Assembly (NCBI RefSeq): GCF_003097315.1
Contig: NZ_QDDL01000006.1
Coordinates: 62,001-126,000 of the forward strand
Direction: 5' to 3'
Length of the DNA: 64,000 bases
DNA from: Pelagibaculum spongiae
GTDB taxonomy: Bacteria > Pseudomonadota > Gammaproteobacteria > Enterobacterales > Pelagibaculaceae
Shown in pieces: positions 18,011 through 24,453 of the stretch. Each line of letters opens with the position of its first letter. Position 1 is the first letter of the stretch. The notes beneath the pieces are model-generated. The model did no database searches, was not told the DNA's origin, and worked only from the letters and a program-made list of their open reading frames with translations. The position numbers were made by a program, and so were the translations under genes.

Positions 18011-18102
18011 GTATCTCAGTCGTGCTCAATCCTGACTGCAAAAGCAGCAGGAAAAAACAGTCATAACTACAAACTGTAAGTTTTGTCGGAGGATGTTGTC
18101 AG

Positions 18103-19512
18103 ATGTCTGCGGAAAAAGTGCTGGAAATGATCAAGGAAAACGACGTTCGTTACGTCGATCTCCGTTTTACTGATACCAAGGGTAAAGAGCAGCACGTTAC
18201 CGTGCCAGCCAGCACCCTGGATGTTGACGCCTTCACTGAAGGTAAGATGTTTGATGGTTCTTCTATTGCTGGTTGGAAGGGCATTAACGAATCTGACATG
18301 ATCCTGATGCCTGACGCAGATAGCGCGGTATTGGATCCATTCTTTGAAGATTCAACTCTGAACCTGCGCTGTGACATCGTCGAGCCAACCACTATGACTG
18401 GTTACGAGCGTGATCCACGTTCTGTTGCCCATCGTGCAGAAGAGTATCTAAAGTCTACCGGTATCGGCGACACCGCATTATTTGGCCCAGAGCCAGAGTT
18501 CTTCTTGCTGGACGATGTTCGCTGGAAAGTCGACATGCGCGGTGCTTCTTATGAGATCGACTCTCAAGAAGCTGCTTGGAACTCAGGCCGTAGCTACGAA
18601 GAAAACAACATGGGCCACCGCCCAGGTGTTAAAGGTGGTTACTTCCCAGTACCTCCAGTCGATTCATCCCAGGATATCCGCTCCCAGATGTGTAACATCA
18701 TGGAAGAAATGGGTCTGGTAATTGAAGCGCATCACCATGAAGTTGCGACCGGCAACCAGAACGAAATTGCTTGCCAGTACAACACACTGGTAAAGAAAGC
18801 AGACGAAACTCAGATCCTGAAATATGTAGTGCATAATGTTGCACATGCATATGGCAAGACTGCGACTTTCATGCCTAAGCCAGTTGTCGGTGATAACGGT
18901 TCTGGTATGCACGTTCACATGTCGATTGTTAAAGATGGTGAAAACACCTTCGCAGGCAATGGTTATGGTGGTCTGAGCGAAACGGCTCTGTATTACATTG
19001 GTGGTGTGATCAAGCACGCACGTTCATTGAACGCATTCACCAACGCGTCAACTAACTCTTACAAGCGATTGGTTCCAGGCTTTGAAGCACCAGTAATGCT
19101 GGCTTACTCAGCACGTAACCGTTCTGCTTCAATTCGTATTCCATATGTGACTAGCCCGAAGGCACGTCGTATTGAAGTGCGTTTCCCTGATCCTACCGCT
19201 AACCCATACTTGGCATTCGCTGCCTTGTTAATGGCTGGCCTGGACGGCATTCAGAACAAGATCCATCCTGGCGATGCTATGGATAAAGACTTGTATGACC
19301 TGCCAGCGGAAGAAGCAAAAGAGATTCCAACCGTAGCTGCTTCTTTAGAGCAAGCGCTGGAATGTCTGAATGAAGATCGTGATTATCTGACTCGTGGCGG
19401 TGTATTCACCGACGATATGATCGATGCATATATCGCGCTGAAAAACGATGAAGTTACTGCTCTGAACATGACAACTCACCCAATTGAGTTTGAAATGTAC
19501 TACTCCCTGTAA
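18103..19512 (+). CDS. glnA: Glutamine synthetase, type I
   Basis: GlnA makes glutamine from glutamate, ammonia and ATP as a cytosolic dodecamer. The 469-residue sequence shows the GSI signatures: [45 protein letters not shown] (metal-binding Glu), the [12 protein letters not shown]-type motif ([16 protein letters not shown]), [10 protein letters not shown], and [27 protein letters not shown]. The adenylylation tyrosine is Tyr398 in [11 protein letters not shown], so this is the GlnE-regulated GSI-beta form. GGAGG sits about 10 nt upstream of ATG 18103. The promoter is sigma-54/NtrC type, and a strong terminator follows. DUF4124, ntrB and ntrC lie downstream, as in Pseudomonas. Confidence 0.98.
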   Translation: MSAEKVLEMIKENDVRYVDLRFTDTKGKEQHVTVPASTLDVDAFTEGKMFDGSSIAGWKGINESDMILMPDADSAVLDPFFEDSTLNLRCDIVEPTTMTGYERDPRSVAHRAEEYLKSTGIGDTALFGPEPEFFLLDDVRWKVDMRGASYEIDSQEAAWNSGRSYEENNMGHRPGVKGGYFPVPPVDSSQDIRSQMCNIMEEMGLVIEAHHHEVATGNQNEIACQYNTLVKKADETQILKYVVHNVAHAYGKTATFMPKPVVGDNGSGMHVHMSIVKDGENTFAGNGYGGLSETALYYIGGVIKHARSLNAFTNASTNSYKRLVPGFEAPVMLAYSARNRSASIRIPYVTSPKARRIEVRFPDPTANPYLAFAALLMAGLDGIQNKIHPGDAMDKDLYDLPAEEAKEIPTVAASLEQALECLNEDRDYLTRGGVFTDDMIDAYIALKNDEVTALNMTTHPIEFEMYYSL

Positions 19513-19528
19513 TTTCTCGGGCGTAATG

Positions 19529-19565
19529 AAGGCCGGTTACCGTAAGGTGACCGGCCTTTTTATTT
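19529..19565 (+). terminator. Intrinsic terminator after glnA
   Basis: AAGGCCGGTTACC and GGTGACCGGCCTT form a 13-bp stem with one G-T pair around GTAA, followed by TTTATTT. Tandem array 2 begins within the end of this T-rich tail. Confidence 0.9.
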
Positions 19566-19763
19566 ATAGGGACATAATGTATATCGCAAGGAGGCAGGAT
19601 GCCGGTGCGTGTATTTATAGGGACATAATGTATATCGCAAGGAGGCAGGATGCCGGTGCGTGTATTTATAGGGACATAATGTATATCGCAAGGAGGAACT
19701 CACATGGATGTGAGAAATGCAGATAATGCCGGGAGCAATTATCTGTCAGGATGCCGGTGCGAC
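19561..19763 (+). repeat. Tandem array 2: two plain 51-bp units plus one unit carrying a 50-nt insert
   Basis: Units start at 19561, 19612 and 19663. Each has TATTTATAGGGACATAATG, then CGCAAGGAGGCAGGATGCC and GGTGCG. The core GGCA-GGA-TGCC forms a hairpin with GGA in its loop. The third unit is interrupted between GGAGG and CAGGATGCC by exactly 50 nt, which contain two perfect hairpins: CTCACA-TGGA-TGTGAG and CAGATAAT-N10-ATTATCTG. The 51-bp period happens to keep a reading frame open, but the related array 1 has period 52. The array directly follows the glnA terminator. Confidence 0.92.
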
Positions 19764-19770
19764 GATTTTT

Positions 19771-19948
19771 AGCGAAGCTTTTCGTTTTGCGACTCAGTAC
19801 CGTGGCAACCGTGCATAGGCCAGAGTTTTGTTTTTGTTGGCTCTCTATAGTTCTATCCAACAGCAGCGAACAAGCTTGCTCACCAGTTTTAACAGATAGC
19901 GTATATTGCTTCTGGCCCAAATCCGCCGACTAAACCCGGCGGATTTTT
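19771..19948 (+). ncRNA. Candidate structured RNA, copy 2 of the 180-nt element
   Basis: This is the second copy of the segment at 12836-13014. It starts with AGCGAAGCTTTTCGT, shares TTTGCGACTCAGTACCG and long stretches up to TTGCTTCTGGCCCAAATCC, and ends with its own intrinsic terminator. Differences cluster in a few positions (for example GTTTTTGTTGGC versus GTTTTGTTTAGA), while the terminator loop changes freely and the stem is kept. It sits between tandem arrays 2 and 3. It may be a small RNA, a transcript tail, or part of a non-coding mobile repeat; the sequence alone cannot decide. Confidence 0.5.
19920..19948 (+). terminator. Intrinsic terminator closing RNA-like element copy 2
   Basis: AATCCGCCG and CGGCGGATT form a 9-bp stem around ACTAAACC, followed by TTTAT. 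Tandem array 3 starts immediately after it, as array 1 does at the equivalent terminator. Confidence 0.8.
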
Positions 19949-20102
19949 ATTTATAGGGACATAATGTATATCGCAAGGAGGCAGGATGCCGGTGCGTGTA
20001 TTTATAGGGACATAATGTATATCGCAAGGAGGAACTCACATGGATGTGAGGAATGCAGATAATGCCAGAAGCAATTATCTGTCAGGATGCCGGTGCGACG
20101 AT
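19948..20102 (+). repeat. Tandem array 3: one plain 51-bp unit plus one unit with the 50-nt insert
   Basis: The plain unit starts at 19948 and the insert-bearing unit at 19999. The 50-nt insert differs from that of array 2 at only a few positions (GAG-G-AATGC, GCCAGAAGC), and both hairpins are kept. Array 3 has the same order as array 2: plain units first, then one insert-bearing unit. It lies about 190 bp upstream of the DUF4124 gene. No gene lies between. Confidence 0.92.
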
Positions 20103-20294
20103 CTTTGCCAAACCAGCAAGGTCTTTTAAAATCCTACGCTAGGTAGTTATTTCGGCAATACTCTCTGTTGATTTGGCTAAAATTTCTAAAACAGGTTTCC
20201 TGTCGACAGAATTTGCATTAATTTGGATAGATAATCCGGGCTTTGACGGATCGCCATATACCGGCAAAAATCTACATAAACGGAGAGTAGATTG

Positions 20295-20825
20295 ATGATC
20301 AAGCTGAGACCATTTTTGATATTAAGCAGCCTGTTAGCAGCCACTTTAGTTGCTTTGCCAGCAAGTGCTGAGCTCTACCGCTACGTCGATAAAAATGGCA
20401 ATACGATTTATACCGATAAGCAGGTTGCGGGCTCTGAGCTAGTGAATGTTGGTAAAGGGCAAACTTATAAAGCGACCAAACCTAGTCGTCGCTACAACAA
20501 CAGCTCCAGCAATAAAAGCACTCAGCCTGCTAGTAATCAGATTCCTAAAATTACGATTACCAATCCTACGTCCGGCCAAGCGATTCGAGCCAATGATGGT
20601 AGCCTATCGATTAGTTTATCGTTAGCACCTTCGCTAGGGCAGAACGATAAGTTAGAAGTATTGTTAGATGGCAAAGTGGTCGGAAATAGCCCAAGTGTGG
20701 CTTTGAAAAATATTGATCGTGGCAGTCACACCGTTACTGCCCGAGTACTCAGATTTGGTAAGCCAGTCGCGACTACATCTAGTAGTTTCAATATTTTACG
20801 GGCTTTTCGTCGATCAGCTCCCTAA
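20295..20825 (+). CDS. DUF4124 domain periplasmic protein
   Basis: The 176-residue protein starts at ATG 20295 with GGAGAG upstream (a TTG directly before it is also in frame). It has a Sec signal peptide (hydrophobic ILSSLLAATLVALP, cleavage after ASA near residue 25), then the DUF4124 signature ELYRYVDKNGNTIYTDKQ, a Ser/Asn-rich linker at about 60-85, and an Ig-like C-terminal segment (KITITNPTSGQAIRANDGSL to VTARVLRFGKPVATTSSSF). The function of DUF4124 is unknown; a cell-envelope role is likely. A DUF4124 gene between glnA and ntrB is also found in Pseudomonas, which supports orthologous placement. Confidence 0.85.
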   Translation: MIKLRPFLILSSLLAATLVALPASAELYRYVDKNGNTIYTDKQVAGSELVNVGKGQTYKATKPSRRYNNSSSNKSTQPASNQIPKITITNPTSGQAIRANDGSLSISLSLAPSLGQNDKLEVLLDGKVVGNSPSVALKNIDRGSHTVTARVLRFGKPVATTSSSFNILRAFRRSAP

Positions 20826-20920
20826 TAACTATTCTAAAAATTCCCTAGGCCTTGGCTGAAAAAGTCAGGGCTTGATTTTTAGTTCCTTCCAAGCGTTTCC
20901 CTCTAGCAAGCCGCAATAGA

Positions 20921-20994
20921 AATCAATTGGTATCAGTTGCACCATCAGTGCTTCGGTATGCTCTATTTTGGTGCATACTAAAGATCAATTGATT
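20921..20994 (+). promoter_or_regulatory. Long imperfect palindrome upstream of ntrB
   Basis: AATCAATTG...TTGCACCA on the left pairs with TGGTGCA...CAATTGATT on the right, leaving a 24-nt loop that contains C-TTCG-G. The TGCACCA and TGGTGCA arms (20938-20944 and 20969-20975) look like two halves of an NtrC site but are 24 nt apart instead of 3. It may be an RNA hairpin or terminator-like element between the DUF4124 gene and ntrB, or a split regulator site. Confidence 0.4.
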
Positions 20995-21100
20995 CTAATA
21001 TGACCTGTTTTAGATCTTGTCTGACCAATTCAAGCGCGTGATAAGAATCCTCGCGTATTAAGACAAGTGAACTGGTCTGCTTCTTGCACTGGTAATTGTC

Positions 21101-22342
21101 ATGAAACTAAAAACATCAGAACTCCAGCCCAGCAATAAACTGCTGGATAGCTTGTCGACATCAGTGATGATGCTGGACGAGCAATTGGTGATTCGATATG
21201 TCAATGCAGCAGCAGAAGCCTTACTAGAAATCAGTGCCCGCCGTTTAACTGGGTTAGATGTGCTGGATGTTTTTGCCAGTCATCTATTTACTAAAGAAAA
21301 GTTATCTGGCGTATTTGGTTTGGGGCATCCATTTGCCGAGCGAGAGCTAGATCTGGAATTACCTGGTAATCGACACTTACTGGTCGATTGTTTTGTCAGT
21401 GCGATGTTGGAATCTTCAGGTGAGCAATACCTGTTGCTAGAGATGCAACCAATGGAACGCCATCGTCGTATTAACCGGGAAGAAAGTTTGCGCAGTCAGC
21501 AGCAAGCTACTCAAGGTATGTTGCGCGGATTGGCCCATGAAGTAAAAAATCCACTCGGCGGAATTCGCGGTGCAGCTCAGTTATTACATGGTGAATTAAC
21601 CGACCCAGAACAGCGTGAATACACCGACGTTATTGTTGCAGAAGCAGACCGTTTAAAAGTATTGGTTGATCAAATGCTCGGTCCGCGTCAGGCACCGAAC
21701 ATGCAACCTTTGAATATTTTAAAAGTGCTAGAACGAGTGGCCCAAGTATTAAAAGCAGAATATCCGGAAGATATCGATTTTATTCGTGATTATGACCCGA
21801 GCATTCCCGATCTAATGGCAGATAAAGGAATGCTGATTCAGTCGGTTCTGAATATCACTAGAAATGCGGTGGAAGCGATTAAAGGTCAGGCAATTAATTT
21901 GTATCTAGATAGAAACGAATTACCGCCAACTGAAAATATCGAACCAATTGCTAAGGGTGAAATCACCCTCAGAACACGCGCATTACGCCAGTTTACGATT
22001 GGTCATATTCGACATCGTTTAGTTTGTCGAATTGATATTACCGATAATGGCCCGGGGATACCGGAAGATTTATTGGAAAATATTTTTTATCCAATGGTGA
22101 CAGGCCGTGCTGAAGGTACCGGCTTAGGGCTTTCAATTGCACAATCTTTAATTAGCCGCCATCAGGGCTTAATCGAATGTGAAAGCCACCCCGGTTGTAC
22201 TGTATTTACGATTTTATTGCCTTTGCAATCAAATCGGCCATCTAAAACAAACAGCCAAGCAAAACAAAGCCCGCAATCGATGAACAATTCACCATGTGTG
22301 CCGGATAAAAATATCAGTGCCGCAATGGTCGAGCAACAATAA
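21101..22342 (+). CDS. glnL: Nitrogen regulation sensor histidine kinase NtrB
   Basis: NtrB phosphorylates NtrC under nitrogen limitation and acts as phosphatase when bound by PII. The 413-residue cytosolic protein has an N-terminal PAS domain (about 12-125; DSLSTSVMMLDEQLVIRYVNAAAE), a DHp domain with the phosphorylated His146 in LAHEVKNPLGGIRGAAQLL, and a HATPase domain with the N box ITRNAVEAI, G1 box DNGPGIPEDLLENIFYPMVTGR and G2 box GTGLGLSIAQSLI. The C-terminal tail of about 45 residues is Ser/Asn/Gln-rich and probably disordered. It is 12 nt from ntrC. Confidence 0.97.
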   Translation: MKLKTSELQPSNKLLDSLSTSVMMLDEQLVIRYVNAAAEALLEISARRLTGLDVLDVFASHLFTKEKLSGVFGLGHPFAERELDLELPGNRHLLVDCFVSAMLESSGEQYLLLEMQPMERHRRINREESLRSQQQATQGMLRGLAHEVKNPLGGIRGAAQLLHGELTDPEQREYTDVIVAEADRLKVLVDQMLGPRQAPNMQPLNILKVLERVAQVLKAEYPEDIDFIRDYDPSIPDLMADKGMLIQSVLNITRNAVEAIKGQAINLYLDRNELPPTENIEPIAKGEITLRTRALRQFTIGHIRHRLVCRIDITDNGPGIPEDLLENIFYPMVTGRAEGTGLGLSIAQSLISRHQGLIECESHPGCTVFTILLPLQSNRPSKTNSQAKQSPQSMNNSPCVPDKNISAAMVEQQ

Positions 22343-22354
22343 AAGGAGTCAGCT

Positions 22355-23794
22355 ATGTCACAAGACAAAGTATGGATAATTGATGATGATAGCTCGATTC
22401 GCTGGGTTTTAGAGCGGGCATTTACCAAGGCTGATATTGCTTGGCAAAGTTTTGATAATGCACTGCCAGCTTTAGATGCGCTGGAATATGACATGCCAAC
22501 GGCGATGATTACCGATGTTCGAATGCCGGGTTTAGATGGCATGCAATTAATGCAGCGAGTACATAAGCGTCGGCCTGATGTACCGGTTATTGTAATGACA
22601 GCTCATTCGGATTTGGATAGCGCAGTAGCAGCTTATGAAGGTGGCGCTTTTGAATACTTGCCCAAGCCATTTGATATGGAAGAAGCGGTTGCAGTAGTGC
22701 GGCGTGCTTTTCAAAATTTCCATGAAAATCATCAGCAAGAAGTCATAGCCGATGATGCGGATACACCAGAAATTGTCGGTAAAGCACCTTCAATGCAAGA
22801 AGTATTTCGGGCAATTGGTCGGTTAGCAAAATCCAATATTACCGTGATGATTAATGGCGAATCGGGTACCGGTAAAGAGTTGGTTGCCAGAGCATTACAT
22901 CGCCATAGTCCTCGCCGAGATAATACTTTTATTGCTTTAAATATGGCGGCTATTCCTAAAGATTTAATTGAATCAGAATTGTTTGGCCATGAAAAAGGTG
23001 CCTTTACCGGTGCCGCGGGTTCTCGCCAAGGTCGCTTTGAACAATCGAATGGCGGCACGCTTTTTTTAGATGAAATTGGCGACATGCCATTAGAAGTACA
23101 AACGCGGTTATTGCGAGTGTTAGCTGATGGTGAGTTTTATCGAGTGGGTGGCCATACGCCGATAAAAGTTGATGTACGAATTATTGCGGCAACTCACCAA
23201 GATCTAGAGCAGCGGGTAAAAGAAGGAAAATTCCGCGAAGATTTATTTCATCGGTTAAATGTTATTCGAGTGCATTTACCTCGGCTGGCCGATCGTGCTG
23301 AAGATATCCCCGATTTAATTAATCATTTTCTGGCGGCTGCGGCGCGGGAAATGGGCGTTGAAGCCAAGGTATTAACATCAGATACTGAAAAATATATGTC
23401 GAGCCTCGATTGGCCAGGTAATGTTCGCCAGTTAGAAAACACTTGTCGCTGGTTGACGGTTATGGCCAGTGGCCGCGAAGTTCATGTTTCTGATTTACCG
23501 CCCGAGTTACTTCAGGTTGATCAGGAAACTCAAATCGATGGTGATTGGCAAACTGGCCTTAAGCGCTGGGCAGAAACCAGCCTAGCAGCCGGTAAAGAAG
23601 GCTTGTTGGAAGAAGCAGTACCATGCTTTGAAAAGATTATGATTGAAGCTGCCTTGAAGCATACCGCAGGCAGAAAGCGCGATGCTGCGGTATTGCTTGG
23701 CTGGGGTAGAAATACGCTGACTCGAAAGCTAAAAGAACTGGGGTTGGATGAATACCGCAGTGATGGTGCTTTAGAGAAAGAAGAGCAGATTTGA
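22355..23794 (+). CDS. glnG: Nitrogen regulation response regulator NtrC
   Basis: NtrC is the sigma-54-dependent enhancer-binding activator of nitrogen genes. The 479-residue protein has a receiver domain (phospho-acceptor Asp54 in MITDVRMPGLDG), a central AAA+ domain with Walker A GESGTGKELVAR, the sigma-54 contact loop ELFGHEKGAFTGA, and Walker B GGTLFLDEIGDM, and a C-terminal Fis-type helix-turn-helix (AAVLLGWGRNTLTRKLKEL). The ribosome binding site AAAAGGAG precedes ATG 22355. It likely binds the two sites upstream of glnA. No terminator is obvious after the gene. Confidence 0.98.
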   Translation: MSQDKVWIIDDDSSIRWVLERAFTKADIAWQSFDNALPALDALEYDMPTAMITDVRMPGLDGMQLMQRVHKRRPDVPVIVMTAHSDLDSAVAAYEGGAFEYLPKPFDMEEAVAVVRRAFQNFHENHQQEVIADDADTPEIVGKAPSMQEVFRAIGRLAKSNITVMINGESGTGKELVARALHRHSPRRDNTFIALNMAAIPKDLIESELFGHEKGAFTGAAGSRQGRFEQSNGGTLFLDEIGDMPLEVQTRLLRVLADGEFYRVGGHTPIKVDVRIIAATHQDLEQRVKEGKFREDLFHRLNVIRVHLPRLADRAEDIPDLINHFLAAAAREMGVEAKVLTSDTEKYMSSLDWPGNVRQLENTCRWLTVMASGREVHVSDLPPELLQVDQETQIDGDWQTGLKRWAETSLAAGKEGLLEEAVPCFEKIMIEAALKHTAGRKRDAAVLLGWGRNTLTRKLKELGLDEYRSDGALEKEEQI

Positions 23795-23873
23795 ATCTTG
23801 CTCTCATCGTAGGTTAGATAAATACAGCGTCATCTAACATTTTTAATTGTCAGAAGGCGCTAGTGCTTTTCTA

Positions 23874-23897
23874 ACCTTGTATCTGCAGATACGAGGT
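23874..23897. promoter_or_regulatory. 24-bp near-perfect palindrome between ntrC and the DUF3465 gene
   Basis: ACCT-T-GTATCTGCAGATAC-G-AGGT is symmetric except for one position in each half. Such a site could be an operator for a dimeric regulator of the downstream gene. There is no T-tract. Confidence 0.35.
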
Positions 23898-23994
23898 TTG
23901 CCAACAAATACCAAGTTGTCTGATTGCGCCTTTGGCTTATCAAACCTACAGTTTTTAATCAAATAACTTCCGATATTATTAGACGAAACCCTCT

Positions 23995-24453
23995 ATGAAA
24001 AAATTCCGCTTTATTCTGCCATTAATGCTGCTAGCAATTGCACTATGGATTTCCGGTGTCCCGTTAATTTATGACTCGGTTCCAGAAGAAATTCAGCTGG
24101 CTGAAAAATATCAATTCACACCATTGCGAACCATCCAAAAAGCCTTCGATGATGAAACATCGGACTTGCAAATTCTGCAGCAGGGTAAGGTTTATAAAAT
24201 TCTTGAAGATGACCTTGATGGCACGCGGCATCAAAAATTTATTATTGGTTTAATTAATGGCCAGACTTTATTGCTGGCCCACAACATCGATTTGGCTCCG
24301 AGAATCGATAACCTGCAAGCAGGTGATCGAGTGATCTTCTTTGGTGAATACGAGTGGAACAAGCATGGCGGTGTGGTTCATTGGACCCATAAAGACCCGG
24401 CAGCTCAACATGTGGATGGTTGGATTGATCATCAGGGAATTCGCTACCAATAA
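23995..24453 (+). CDS. DUF3465 domain exported protein
   Basis: The 152-residue protein has an N-terminal signal or membrane anchor (KKFRFILPLMLLAIALWISGV). The rest matches the DUF3465 family: an OB-like core with GKVYKILEDDLDGTRHQKFIIGL, LLLAHNIDLAPRIDNLQAGDRVIFFGEYEW and the C-terminal signature GGVVHWTHKDPAAQHVDGWI. The histidines in this last motif may bind a metal (inference). It probably acts in the periplasm; no function is established. It stands alone before the long gene-free region. Confidence 0.82.
   Translation: MKKFRFILPLMLLAIALWISGVPLIYDSVPEEIQLAEKYQFTPLRTIQKAFDDETSDLQILQQGKVYKILEDDLDGTRHQKFIIGLINGQTLLLAHNIDLAPRIDNLQAGDRVIFFGEYEWNKHGGVVHWTHKDPAAQHVDGWIDHQGIRYQ

Noticed and set aside
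19484-19726. 80-residue frame with a 17-residue repeat (MYIARRQDAGACIYRDI)
   Set aside because: It overlaps the end of glnA, runs through the glnA terminator, and exists only because the repeat period is 51. The related 52-bp array does not keep the frame.
20938-20975. Standard NtrC site upstream of ntrB
   Set aside because: The half-sites TGCACCA and TGGTGCA are 24 nt apart rather than 3, so it is not a normal NtrC box. It is kept only as an unusual palindrome.
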